A stretch of DNA of 64,000 nt, from NCBI RefSeq assembly GCF_002204745.1, contig NZ_NIRR01000014.1, forward strand, positions 34,960 through 98,959. The letters are read 5' to 3'. Within the stretch, counting starts at the first letter, position 1. Each line of letters begins with the position of its first letter. The position numbers and the translations under genes were made by a program. The DNA is from Hymenobacter amundsenii (lineage in GTDB: Bacteria; Bacteroidota; Bacteroidia; Cytophagales; Hymenobacteraceae). The notes under the pieces are model-generated. The model saw nothing but the letters and a program-made list of their open reading frames with translations, was not told the origin of the DNA and did no database searches. Shown one piece after another: positions 1 to 8,752 of this stretch.

Positions 1-2
1 AC

Positions 3-1580
3 CCCGAAGCCACGCGCATCGGGGTGGAGATACTGCAACGCGGGGGCAATGCCTACGATGCGGCCGTGGCCGTGCAGTTCGCGCTGGCCGTAGCCCTGCC
101 CGTGGCCGGCAACATCGGGGGCGGCGGCTTTCTACTGTACCGCGGTACCGACGGGGCCGAGGGGGCCCTCGACTTCCGCGAAACGGCCCCCGCCGCCGCC
201 ACCCGCGATATGTACCTCGACGCGGCCGGCAATGTAGTGCCCGACCTGAGCACGCTGGGCCACCGGGCGGCCGGCGTACCGGGCACGGTAGCCGGCATGT
301 GGGAGCTGCACCAAAAACTGGGTAAGCTGCCCTGGAAAGATGTGGTGGAGCCGGCCGTGCAGCTGGCTATGCAGGGCCTGAAGCTGACGGAAAAGGAAGC
401 CGCCGGCCTCAACCGTACCCGCCCCGACTTCGTCCGCTTCAACCCATCCAGCGCCTACCTGAAAACCGATGGCGGCTCCTGGCAGGCCGGCGAAACCATT
501 TACCACCCCCAGCTGGCCCGCACCCTCGAATACATCCGCGACCAGGGCCGCGACGGTTTCTATACCGGCCCTACCGCCAAGCTTATCGTGGCCGAAATGC
601 AGCGCGGCCAGGGCCTGATTACCCAAGCCGATCTGGCGGGCTACCGGCCCCAGTGGCGCAAGCCGCTCCACGGCCATTACCGGGGCTACGAAGTGCTCAC
701 GTTCCCGCCGCCCAGCTCCGGGGGCGTAGCATTGCTGCAAATGCTGCAAATGCTGGAACCCTACAACCTGGCCGCCGCCGGCTGGCACTCGCCCCAGGCC
801 ACGCACTGGATTACGGAGGCCGAGCGCCGCGTGTACGCCGACCGCGCCACCTACCTCGGCGACCCGGACTTCGGGCGCGTGCCAGTTGCGCAACTCCTTG
901 CACCCACCTACAACCAGCAGCGGATGGCTTCCACCCTCCCCCACCGGGCTACGCCCAGCGCCCAGGTGGCGGCCGGCACCGGCCTGCCCGCCTACGAGTC
1001 GGACCAGACCACGCACTACAATATCGTGGATGCCCAGGGCAACGCCGTGAGTTGCACGACCACCCTCAACGGGGCCTACGGCAGCAAGGTGGTGGTGGCC
1101 GGGGCGGGCTTTATTCTCAATAATGAGATGGACGATTTCAGCAGCAAGGCCGGCACGCCCAACGCCTACGGGCTGGTGGGCGGCGTGGCCAACGCCATTG
1201 CCCCCGGCAAGCGCATGCTCTCCTCCATGACGCCCACCATCCTCACTAAAGGCAACAAACTGGCCCTGGTAGTGGGCACGCCCGGCGGCAGCACCATCAT
1301 CACGAGCGTGCTGCAAGGCATTCTGAACGTGGTAGACTATGGCCAGAATGCCCAGCAGGCCGTGGCCGCGCCCCGCCTGCACCACCAGTGGCTCCCCGAT
1401 CAGCTCGACGTGGAAGTCGGAGCTTTGCTACCCGCTGCTCAGGATTCGCTCCGGGCTTGGGGCTACCAGCTTAGCCCGCGCAACGCCTGGGGCCGCATGG
1501 AAATCATCCGGGTGCTGCCCAGCGGCCAGCTCGAAGGCGGCGCCGACCCCCGCGGCGACGATGCGGCCGCGGGCTATTAG
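3..1580 (+). CDS. ggt: Gamma-glutamyltranspeptidase, 5' end cut by window
   Basis: The enzyme cleaves or transfers the gamma-glutamyl group of glutathione and related compounds, normally in the periplasm after autocatalytic cleavage into two subunits. The frame is open from base 3, so the signal peptide and first residues lie outside the window; the first in-frame GTG at 24 is not the real start. Family marks are the N-terminal RGGNAYDAAVA and GGGGFLLYR segments, the processing site DQ/TTHYN with the nucleophile Thr at codon 1008-1010, and KRMLSSMTPTI followed by GTPGGS in the small subunit. The end LEGGADPRGDDAAAGY is also typical. About 520 residues are present, close to full length. No partner gene is seen; an inverted repeat follows directly. 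Confidence 0.95.
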   Translation, partial: PEATRIGVEILQRGGNAYDAAVAVQFALAVALPVAGNIGGGGFLLYRGTDGAEGALDFRETAPAAATRDMYLDAAGNVVPDLSTLGHRAAGVPGTVAGMWELHQKLGKLPWKDVVEPAVQLAMQGLKLTEKEAAGLNRTRPDFVRFNPSSAYLKTDGGSWQAGETIYHPQLARTLEYIRDQGRDGFYTGPTAKLIVAEMQRGQGLITQADLAGYRPQWRKPLHGHYRGYEVLTFPPPSSGGVALLQMLQMLEPYNLAAAGWHSPQATHWITEAERRVYADRATYLGDPDFGRVPVAQLLAPTYNQQRMASTLPHRATPSAQVAAGTGLPAYESDQTTHYNIVDAQGNAVSCTTTLNGAYGSKVVVAGAGFILNNEMDDFSSKAGTPNAYGLVGGVANAIAPGKRMLSSMTPTILTKGNKLALVVGTPGGSTIITSVLQGILNVVDYGQNAQQAVAAPRLHHQWLPDQLDVEVGALLPAAQDSLRAWGYQLSPRNAWGRMEIIRVLPSGQLEGGADPRGDDAAAGY

Positions 1581-1599
1581 GATTATGGGCGAACGTAAA

Positions 1600-1702
1600 C
1601 GCCTGTCATCCTGACGAGAGAAGGACCTCACTCCACCAGAACAGCCGTAGCAACGACTCGTTTTAGTGGAGTGAGGTCCTTCTTTCGTCAGGATGACAGG
1701 CG
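1600..1702. repeat. Palindromic intergenic repeat, copy A
   Basis: Two arms of about 37 bp pair almost completely: the left begins CGCCTGTCATCCTGACGA and the right ends with its complement. A 29-nt unpaired centre lies between. It belongs to the GTCATnCTGA family of dispersed repeats seen elsewhere in this window and probably also ends transcription of ggt. Confidence 0.75.
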
Positions 1703-1743
1703 ACGCCAGGCTAGCGCCTAACGCTTGGCTTCTGGCCTCTCGA

Positions 1744-2088
1744 TTACGCCGACTGCAACGACTTAGCAGCCGAGCTCAGCGTCTGGCCCAGCTCCTGCAG
1801 CTTAGCTTTGGCATCGTCGGTGGCGGTGCCGGCGGCTTTGGTGGTGTGCTCGCCCAGCGTGCTCAGCGACTTGCTGATTTTGCTGCCGTCGCCGCTGCCA
1901 ATGGCGGTTTTCAGGTTTTCCAGCTCCGAGGCAATGGCACTCAGGGCGGGGCTGTTGGCTCCTTTGAGGGTAGTCACCCAGCTGTCGATGTTGCCGCCAG
2001 CGGCGGGGGCGGCAGCGCTGAGGCCGCCTTGGAGGGCTTGCAGGGTAGCGTCTATCTGGGCAGTTCCTTTGGTGGTGGACGAATCCAT
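1744..2088 (-). CDS. Small conserved protein, paralogue of the next gene
   Basis: I do not recognise a named family. The 114-residue product has no signal peptide and no membrane segment. It is rich in Ala, Ser, Leu and Lys and looks entirely helical. It aligns end to end with the 116-aa product encoded at 2347-2697: both share IDSW, a central L-x-x-L-x-x-L stretch, SL-x-x-LG-x-x-T and a C-terminal LGQTL-x-x-AA. A soluble helical-bundle protein is the best description. It is the downstream member of a tandem pair separated by a 258-bp AT-richer spacer, which argues for its own promoter. Confidence 0.7.
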   Translation of the reverse strand: MDSSTTKGTAQIDATLQALQGGLSAAAPAAGGNIDSWVTTLKGANSPALSAIASELENLKTAIGSGDGSKISKSLSTLGEHTTKAAGTATDDAKAKLQELGQTLSSAAKSLQSA

Positions 2089-2346
2089 AACGATGAGGGT
2101 TTTGGTGGAAAGAATGATATGTACCTTCTACCAGCAAACTCATTAAAAGTTGATAATCAATTTGTTAAACATAGTACAACAAAACAAATCTTCAACTCGA
2201 CTGTAGCGGCGGCCAGGGCGGTTAGCAGCCCGGTAGCGGCATTCATACAACGCCGAACCGCGACGTTGGCAGCGGTTCCGGCCGTAATGTTGTACAATAG
2301 TAAATCAGCCAAAAAAATGTACGCTTCTGAGTCCGGCTTAACCCGG

Positions 2347-2697
2347 CTACGACATTTTGAGGTTGCCGGCAGCCGTTACCAGCGTCTGGCCCAAGTGGCG
2401 AAGCTGGTCGCCGGTACCGTCGGTAAAGCTATGCAGGTCGTGGGCCATGCGCGACGTTTCCTGGCCCAGCAGCTGGAGGCTGGCGGCTATGCCCACCCGG
2501 TCGTCGCGCTCGACGTGGCCGCGCAGGTTGCGTAACTCGCCTTGCAAGCCCGTGAGGGCCGAGCCGCCGAGGCCGTCGAGGGCGTCAATCCAGCTGTCGA
2601 TATAGCCCAGGCCAGCCTCTACGGGATGCTGTTGGGGGTTGTTAAATGTGTCGTAGATACCCTGAATAGTTTGTTCGATGCGAGCGGCGTGGTCCAT
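2347..2697 (-). CDS. Small conserved protein, upstream paralogue
   Basis: This 116-residue soluble protein of unknown function matches the 1744-2088 product in length and pattern (IDSWIDALDG, GELRNLRGH, SLQLLGQETSRMAHD, LRHLGQTLVTAAGNL). No catalytic motif, signal peptide or membrane segment is visible, and the pattern suggests three or four amphipathic helices. The two genes probably arose by tandem duplication. Codon use matches the neighbours, so recent transfer is not indicated. Confidence 0.7.
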   Translation of the reverse strand: MDHAARIEQTIQGIYDTFNNPQQHPVEAGLGYIDSWIDALDGLGGSALTGLQGELRNLRGHVERDDRVGIAASLQLLGQETSRMAHDLHSFTDGTGDQLRHLGQTLVTAAGNLKMS

Positions 2698-2820
2698 GTG
2701 GTAGCGGGGTTAGGAGAGGAATCGGTTAATAGAACCAGTACGCCACCCAGGCCGCCGGTGTTGCCCCGCGTGAGGCCGGGAGCCGGTATATGAGCGAATG
2801 CCAGCACTGATCCTCTGCCC

Positions 2821-3405
2821 TTACTTCTTCATCGCTACCAGGTTGAAGGCTAGTTGGAACTCGTTGCGAATGGCGTAGGAGCCCAGATTCTGGAAGAAGC
2901 TGCTGGAGTTGTAATGGATACCAAATTGGGTGCGCTCGACAGTAGCCTGACCACTGACGTGCAGCCGGCCGTCGGGCCGCGCCTCCACGACGAGCGGGAA
3001 GCGGATGGGGCGGGTGACACCGCGCAAGGTGAGTTGCCCGGTAGCCATGCCGGCCCGTACTTCCCGCAGCTCGAAAACGGCCGTTGGGTATTTTGCCACG
3101 GCGAAAAAATCCTCCCCGCGCAGGTGCTCGGCCAGTTGGGCCTGCTCCTGGTCCAAGGTCGTCATATCGAACTCGAAACGGCCGTGGCGCAGCGTTTGGC
3201 CATCATAGCTGAAGCGGCCCCGGCCCAGCCGCACGGTGCCACTGGGCGCGTAGCCGCCCACTTCGGCGTAGCCGGTCCAGGTAACGGTGGCCGGAACCAC
3301 TTGGTACACGGCGGGGGTCGCCCAAACCGTTGGCGGGGGCGGGGTGGCGGGGCTGGTTTGGGGCGCGTGGTAAGTCAGGAGCAGAAAGAGCGTCAGGAGT
3401 TTCAT
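2821..3405 (-). CDS. YceI family lipid-binding protein
   Basis: YceI proteins are secreted lipocalin-like barrels that bind isoprenoid or other lipid chains in the periplasm. The 194-aa product opens with a hydrophobic leader (MKLLTLFLLLTYHA). The YceI domain follows from about residue 45: DMTTLDQEQ, a HLRGEDFFAVAKYPTAVFE block, GQLTLRGVTRPIRFP, and RTQFGIHYNSSSF near the end. Length and motif order are normal. The leader is short and its cleavage site unclear. The next gene on the same strand starts 616 bp upstream, so co-transcription is possible but not shown. Confidence 0.9.
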   Translation of the reverse strand: MKLLTLFLLLTYHAPQTSPATPPPPTVWATPAVYQVVPATVTWTGYAEVGGYAPSGTVRLGRGRFSYDGQTLRHGRFEFDMTTLDQEQAQLAEHLRGEDFFAVAKYPTAVFELREVRAGMATGQLTLRGVTRPIRFPLVVEARPDGRLHVSGQATVERTQFGIHYNSSSFFQNLGSYAIRNEFQLAFNLVAMKK

Positions 3406-3494
3406 CAGTTGAAAAGGAAGTGGGCGCGTATGCTGATTCGCGGCCCGGGTGCGGGAAAATTGGGTGGAGCGCTGGCGGGCGTCGGTTGCCGGCG

Positions 3495-4022
3495 TTAGCG
3501 CGGAGTAGCTTCAGTTTCAATCAGCCCGAAGCCTTTGTAGAGCTTGCCGGCCGCGTCGCGGGCCAGCACGTACCAGAGCGCGTCGCCGCCGTAGAGGCGC
3601 TGGGCGCTGTCGGCGTAGCGGTAATTTTGAGCGAAGGTGTAGGTGCGGCCGGGGAGCAGGCGGCCGTTGGGGCACCGGAACAGTGCGGCAAATTCGGCGG
3701 GCGTTTCGTGCAGGTTGGCCAGCCAGCCGGCTTCGCTGTACCAGATGTAGCTGCCGCACTCCACCACCGTTAGCTCCTGCCCTACCTCGGAACGCACCAT
3801 GGTGCTATGCTTCCAGACGAAGCCGCCGGGCTGCTCGGGGTTGGGCTCGGGATGCACCGGGTTGGGCGTGTGCCAGAGCGTGAGGCCCACCGGCACCTGC
3901 CGCAGCTTGTCGGGAAGCACGCGGCGGTGGTCGGTCCAGGCGGGAGCCGCAGGCGGCGCGGTTTGGGCGCGCAGGGCAGTTGGTGCGGCGGCCAGCACGG
4001 CCAGTAGCAACAGGATTCTCAT
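3495..4022 (-). CDS. Secreted protein of unknown function
   Basis: The 175-aa product has a clear signal peptide (MRILLLLAVLAAAPTALRAQ, cut likely after AQ). The mature part contains an LWHTPNPVHPEPNPEQPGG stretch, two Cys residues and many aromatic residues, consistent with a compact beta-rich periplasmic domain. I do not recognise the family. It lies upstream of the yceI-like gene on the same strand with an 89-bp gap. Confidence 0.7.
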   Translation of the reverse strand: MRILLLLAVLAAAPTALRAQTAPPAAPAWTDHRRVLPDKLRQVPVGLTLWHTPNPVHPEPNPEQPGGFVWKHSTMVRSEVGQELTVVECGSYIWYSEAGWLANLHETPAEFAALFRCPNGRLLPGRTYTFAQNYRYADSAQRLYGGDALWYVLARDAAGKLYKGFGLIETEATPR

Positions 4023-4171
4023 GGGGCTTGGGGCTTAATGAACGACCCAAAGGTGCCCGCTCCAATCACCCCAAACGCCCCGAATCTGGCTTTGGGACGC
4101 CCCAAATCATGATGTGGGCGTTAATTCGGCAAAATGGTGACCCGTTTTATCACCCTTATTCTACACCACCC

Positions 4172-5401
4172 TCATTCCCCGTTCCACTCTCTCGGGGCCC
4201 GGCCGGTGAACTGCTTGAAGATGCGGTTGAACGTGGTTTTGGAGTTGAAGCCGCACTCAAGGGCCACGCCCAGCAGCGTCAGGCGCTGGGCGTCGGGGGT
4301 GGCGAGGCGGCGCTTTACCTCGGCCACCCGGTATCCGTTCACTAGGTCGTTGAAGCTCTGGCCAAAGCCTTGGTTGACAGTGAACGAAATCAGGCGCGGC
4401 GCTAAACCGGTGTGGGCCGACAGCTCGGCCAGCGTGAGCGTGGGGTTGAGGTAGAGTTGCTCCTCTTCCAGCGCCCGCCGGATGCGGGCCAGCGCCCCCG
4501 CATCGACGGCGGACGGCGGCGGTGCCACTGCTGGCGGGGCCAGCTTGGCGGCGGGAAAGGCGGCGGTGAGGTTACCCAGCAGGATGTCGGGGGCCAGGGC
4601 GGCACCCGAACCGGCCCGCGGCCCGGCCAATTGGGCGGGAGCCGCCGCCTCGCTTGCTGCCTGCTCGGCTTCCGGGACGAAGCTCACGGCCCGCATATCG
4701 GCTTGGCGCAGCCCCACCACGCCAATCAGAAACAACACGCCGCCCAGCAGTTCGGTGGAGTAATCATACTGGTAAAACAGGCCGAATAATTCGCGCATCA
4801 CCACTTCCAGCAGCCATTGCAGGCTCACGACGGCCACCAGCACCAGCAGCACCCGCAGCCACCGGAGCCGTAGCTCCGACACTTCCGAGAAATTATCTAC
4901 CAGCCACCGCCGGTATTGCCCCAGCCGACGCAGGCTCAGCAGCAGGTACACGGTGAGCGAAACCCAGGTCCCGATGAACTCCAGCCGGTAGGTGTAGGGC
5001 CGGTGCACGTGCTCCCAGAACCAGAGGCGAGTGGCGTAGGGTTGCAGGCGCAGGCCCCAGTACAGCCCCGCCTGCGCCAGTACCGGCAGGAAGTGCCAGA
5101 GCTGCGCCGCCCGAAACCGGAAATTATGGTTGAGCAGGCTGCGCACGTAGAAGTACAGCAACGGGCCGAACGCGAAGGAATAGTAAATGGGCGCGAAGTA
5201 CCAGTCGGCATTCTGGGCGTAGATGCTGGCCACCCGGAAAAATCCATCGAGCAGCCACAGCGCAATAGCCAGCATGAGCAGGGCCAGAAAGCGGTTGGGC
5301 CGGCGGTTATGGCGGGCCAGCGCCAGCAACCCGGCCGCAAAAATGGCCTGGGACACCACGGCCAGCAGGCTTATTACAAGCGGCGTAAAGGGTATCTGCA
5401 T
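4172..5401 (-). CDS. Membrane-anchored AraC family transcriptional regulator
   Basis: The 409-aa protein combines an N-terminal membrane domain of about 230 residues (six or seven hydrophobic helices) with a C-terminal AraC-type DNA-binding domain. The second domain starts near residue 310 with LTLAELSAHTGLAPRLISFTVN and ends with the second helix-turn-helix, LLGVALECGFNSKTTFNRIFKQFTGRAPREW. I chose the ATG at 5401 because GGGAGAGGAAA lies just upstream and the hydrophobic domain starts there; the frame stays open to 5530. The gene is divergent from the amylase-like pair across a 289-bp spacer, which makes those genes plausible but unproven targets. Confidence 0.88.
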   Translation of the reverse strand: MQIPFTPLVISLLAVVSQAIFAAGLLALARHNRRPNRFLALLMLAIALWLLDGFFRVASIYAQNADWYFAPIYYSFAFGPLLYFYVRSLLNHNFRFRAAQLWHFLPVLAQAGLYWGLRLQPYATRLWFWEHVHRPYTYRLEFIGTWVSLTVYLLLSLRRLGQYRRWLVDNFSEVSELRLRWLRVLLVLVAVVSLQWLLEVVMRELFGLFYQYDYSTELLGGVLFLIGVVGLRQADMRAVSFVPEAEQAASEAAAPAQLAGPRAGSGAALAPDILLGNLTAAFPAAKLAPPAVAPPPSAVDAGALARIRRALEEEQLYLNPTLTLAELSAHTGLAPRLISFTVNQGFGQSFNDLVNGYRVAEVKRRLATPDAQRLTLLGVALECGFNSKTTFNRIFKQFTGRAPREWNGE

Positions 5402-5678
5402 TTTCCTCTCCCTAAGCAGTTTAGCGGTTGTTCGGCTTGATGATTTGGTGGTTGGCTGCAAGTTGCCATTGTTCTGCCAGAAAATAGTACCCTGACAACT
5501 AATCACAGTCGGCGTGAGTAGGGAGGCCAAAAAGGGGCGTTACAAGATTTTTTAGGGCGCTTGCCGCATCAACTTCGGTGGGCCAACCGGGTGTGGGCTC
5601 ACCGCTGCCGCTGGCAGCAAGCGCCACGCCCCGTATCAAGGCAACCAATCCAACCTGCCCTGGCGCCCGAAAACTGCG

Positions 5679-5686
5679 TATGTTGG
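5679..5686 (+). promoter_or_regulatory. Candidate -7 box four bases before the amylase ATG
   Basis: TATGTTGG ends four bases before the ATG at 5691 and resembles the Bacteroidota -7 box TAnnTTTG. If used, the transcript would begin at or next to the start codon. No clear TTG lies at the expected -33 position, so this is tentative. Confidence 0.3.
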
Positions 5687-5690
5687 GCCC

Positions 5691-7124
5691 ATGCCTCTTT
5701 TCCGCCTCCTCCACCTCCTTGGGTTAGTCACGCTGCTGGCCGCCTGCCAAACCCAACCCGCCGGGCCGCCGCCGGCTTGCCCGGCCCCGGCGCCATTCAC
5801 GGTGCAGCACCCGGCCTGGGCGGCCCAGGCCAGCATCTACGAGGTCAATATCCGCCAATACACGCCCGAGGGCACGTTTCGGGCCTTCGAGGCCCACTTG
5901 CCCCGCCTCGACAGCATGGGCGTGGGTATTCTGTGGCTGATGCCCATCAACCCCATCGGCCGGGTGAAGCGCAAGGGCACGCTCGGCAGCTACTACTCGG
6001 TGCAAGACTACCGGGCCGTGAACCCCGAAATGGGCACGCTGGCCGATTTGCAGCACTTAGTAGCCGCCGCCCACCAGCGCGGCATGCACGTTATTCTCGA
6101 TTGGGTAGCCAACCACACCAGCTGGGACAGCGAGTTGGCCCGCCAGCACCCCGACTGGTTCACGCGCGACTCACTGGGCCGGTTCGTGCCCCCAGTAGCC
6201 GATTGGCAGGACGTGATTGACCTCGACTACAGCAAGCCCGAGCTACGCCGCTACATGACCGGGAGCCTGACCTATTGGGTGCGCGAGGCCGACGTGGATG
6301 GGTTCCGTTGCGACGTGGCCGGGCTGGTGCCCACCGATTTCTGGAACGACACCCGCGCCGCGCTGGCCCAAATCAAGCCCGTGTTTCTACTGGCCGAGTG
6401 GGACGAGCTGCACGCGCCACCCTTCCTGAAGCCCGGCGAGTTTACGCCCGACAGCCACCTGCTCGAAAAGGCCTTCGACGCCACCTACGCGTTGCGCCTG
6501 CGCTACCTGCTCGACAGCATTGCACGGCGCCAGCAGCCCACGGGGGCCATTACACGCTATTTGGAGGCCGAGCGGGCCAAGTACCCGGCTGGGGTGTATC
6601 TGATGAACTTCACTAGCAGCCACGACATCAACAGCTGGGACGGCACCGAATACGAGCGGCTGGGGGCCAACGCCCTGCCCCAGGCCGTACTGGCAGCCCT
6701 GCTGCCAGGCATCCCGATGGTGTATTCGGGCCAGGAGGCAGCGCTTAAAAAACGCCTCAGCTTCTTCGAGAAAGACCCCATTCCGTGGAACGGCTACCCG
6801 CTCCAGGACTTTTACACCCGGCTGCTGAACCTCAAAAAACGCAACCCGGCTTTGGCCAACGGCGACGCCTGCGCCGAAATGGAAACCTTGCCTCTCAGCT
6901 CCAGCCCCTGGGTGTACGGCTTCGTGCGCCGCCGCGAGCAGGCCGCCGTGCTCACGGCCGTCAACCTCGACACCCAACCCCATGAGTTGACCATGCGCAC
7001 GCTCGGGCCGGGCACCTACCGCGAGCTGTTCAGCCAGCAGATTCTGCGGCTGGGCTCGGGCTCGAAGGTGCTGCTGCCCGCCCACGGCTACCGCGTGTAC
7101 GAGCGGCTACCCGATGCACGGTAG
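5691..7124 (+). CDS. GH13 alpha-amylase family lipoprotein
   Basis: The 477-aa product is predicted to hydrolyse or transfer alpha-glucans at the cell envelope. A lipoprotein signal (LLAAC, Cys19) is followed by the catalytic barrel from about residue 45 (IYEVNIRQYTPEGTFRAFE). The GH13 active-site regions are intact: DWVANHTSWD; DGFRCDVAGL with the nucleophile Asp; LLAEWDE with the acid/base Glu; and SSHDINSWDGTEYE with the third acid. A short C-terminal beta domain ends the protein. It is followed at 117 bp by a closely similar gene without a signal peptide. I cannot assign substrate or GH13 subfamily. Confidence 0.92.
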   Translation: MPLFRLLHLLGLVTLLAACQTQPAGPPPACPAPAPFTVQHPAWAAQASIYEVNIRQYTPEGTFRAFEAHLPRLDSMGVGILWLMPINPIGRVKRKGTLGSYYSVQDYRAVNPEMGTLADLQHLVAAAHQRGMHVILDWVANHTSWDSELARQHPDWFTRDSLGRFVPPVADWQDVIDLDYSKPELRRYMTGSLTYWVREADVDGFRCDVAGLVPTDFWNDTRAALAQIKPVFLLAEWDELHAPPFLKPGEFTPDSHLLEKAFDATYALRLRYLLDSIARRQQPTGAITRYLEAERAKYPAGVYLMNFTSSHDINSWDGTEYERLGANALPQAVLAALLPGIPMVYSGQEAALKKRLSFFEKDPIPWNGYPLQDFYTRLLNLKKRNPALANGDACAEMETLPLSSSPWVYGFVRRREQAAVLTAVNLDTQPHELTMRTLGPGTYRELFSQQILRLGSGSKVLLPAHGYRVYERLPDAR

Positions 7125-7241
7125 CCGCTAACAGCGCCAAACAAAACTACGACGGCCCGATTTACGTGTGTTGGAGCCGCAGCCACCTGGCCCCGCTTTC
7201 GTCCTTATCTGACCCGCCTTATCGCGCCCCTATTGCCTGTT

Positions 7242-8588
7242 ATGTCCCAATCGTCGCCGCACCCTCACGCCCAACAGTTTCAGGTTCAGCATCCTGCTTG
7301 GGCGCTCAACGCAACCATCTACGAAGTCAATATCCGCCAATACACGCCCGAGGGCACGTTTCGGGCTTTTGAGACGCACCTGCCCCGGCTGGCGGCTATG
7401 GGCATCAGCATTATCTGGCTGATGCCCGTTCATCCGATTGGGGAGCAGCACCGTAAGGGCACGCTCGGCAGCCAGTACGCCGTGCGCGACTATTTCGGCG
7501 TGAACCCCGAATTCGGCACCTTGGCCGACCTGTGCCACCTCGTGGCCGCCGCCCACGCCCTAGGCCTGCGGGTGCTGCTCGATTGGGTGGCCAACCATAC
7601 CAGCTGGGACAACCCGCTCGTGACCCAGCACCCCGACTGGTACCAGCACGATGCCCAGGGCGCCCTCGTGCCCCCGGTGGCCGACTGGCACGATGTAGTA
7701 GCCTTCGACTACGGCAACCCCGAACTGCGCCGCTACATGACCGACGCACTGTGCTACTGGGTGCGCGAAGCCGATATCGACGGTTACCGCTGCGACGTGG
7801 CGGCGCTGGTGCCCACCGATTTTTGGGATGAGGCCCGCCCCGCCCTCGAAGCCCTCAAGCCCGTGTTCATGCTGGCCGAATGGGATGAGCTATATCCGTC
7901 GGGCGGGCTAACGTGGGAGGAGTTCAACTCCGATACCCACCTCTTGGAGCAGGCCTTCGACATGACATTCGGCCTGCGCCTGCACTACCTGCTCGACACG
8001 ATTGCTGAGGGCAAAGCCTCCCTCTCCACCCTCGACGAGTACCGCGCCGCCGAGCGGGCCAAGTACCCGCCCTCGGTGTACCTAATGAATTTCACGAGCA
8101 ACCACGACGTGAACAGCTGGGACGGCACCGAATACGAGCGCCTCGGCCCGCTGGCTCTGCCCTTCGCCGTGCTCACGGTGCTACTGCCCGGCATGCCGCT
8201 GGTGTACTCGGGCCAGGAAGCGGCCCTTAAAAAGCGGCTCGACTTCTTCGATAAAGACCCGATTGCGTGGCAGGATTTCCCGCTCCAGGATTTCTACACG
8301 CGCCTGCTCCAGCTCAAGCGCCGCCACCCGGCCTTGCTCAACGGCGACCCCGAAAGCTGCTTCGAGCGTCTGCCCGGCTCTGATTCGCTCTACGCCTTCC
8401 GGCGCCACAAAAACGGCGCGGCCGTGCTCTGCGTCATCAACATCGCAGCCGAAACGCAGGATCTGCCGCTGCCCGAGGCCGCCGCAGGTACCTGGCACGA
8501 TGTGTTCAGCCACGATCAGCTGATGTTCCAGGCAGCCGACACGCTGCCCGTACCCGCCCACGGCTGGCGCGTGCTGGAGCAGGTGTAG
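7242..8588 (+). CDS. GH13 alpha-amylase family protein, cytosolic paralogue
   Basis: The 448-aa product starts at ATG 7242; an upstream TTG at 7233 adds only three residues. It matches the 5691-7124 protein almost throughout (IYEVNIRQYTPEGTFRAFE, DWVANHTSWD, DGYRCDVAAL, MLAEWDE, TSNHDVNSWDGTEYE, VYSGQEAALKKRL) but has no signal sequence, so it should act in the cytoplasm. All three catalytic acids are present. The pair is best read as a tandem duplication in which one copy kept an export signal, giving an outside-then-inside route for glucan breakdown. Confidence 0.92.
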   Translation: MSQSSPHPHAQQFQVQHPAWALNATIYEVNIRQYTPEGTFRAFETHLPRLAAMGISIIWLMPVHPIGEQHRKGTLGSQYAVRDYFGVNPEFGTLADLCHLVAAAHALGLRVLLDWVANHTSWDNPLVTQHPDWYQHDAQGALVPPVADWHDVVAFDYGNPELRRYMTDALCYWVREADIDGYRCDVAALVPTDFWDEARPALEALKPVFMLAEWDELYPSGGLTWEEFNSDTHLLEQAFDMTFGLRLHYLLDTIAEGKASLSTLDEYRAAERAKYPPSVYLMNFTSNHDVNSWDGTEYERLGPLALPFAVLTVLLPGMPLVYSGQEAALKKRLDFFDKDPIAWQDFPLQDFYTRLLQLKRRHPALLNGDPESCFERLPGSDSLYAFRRHKNGAAVLCVINIAAETQDLPLPEAAAGTWHDVFSHDQLMFQAADTLPVPAHGWRVLEQV

Positions 8589-8622
8589 CGGTTCGTTGCT
8601 GATGGTTGCCAGTAACCGGTTT

Positions 8623-8715
8623 GTCACCCTGACGAAGAAAAGACCCTTTAACGTTGAGGCGGGTCGTGGCTACGGCTGTTGTGGCGTGAGAGGGTGCTTC
8701 CTTCGTCAGGATGAC
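8623..8715. repeat. Palindromic intergenic repeat, copy B
   Basis: The left arm (GTCACCCTGACGAAGAAAAGACCC) and the right arm (ending TTCGTCAGGATGAC) are complementary with a few mismatches. This is the same outer motif as copy A. It sits between the convergent amylase and beta-lactamase genes and may serve both as a terminator. Confidence 0.65.
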
Positions 8716-8752
8716 GTTCCTTTATAAACAGCTGTCAACCAACAACGAGCTT

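Noticed and set aside
132..1385. 417-aa open frame antisense to ggt
   Set aside because: High-GC DNA leaves the opposite frames open; the product is Gly/His/Val-rich with no domain, and ggt is certain.
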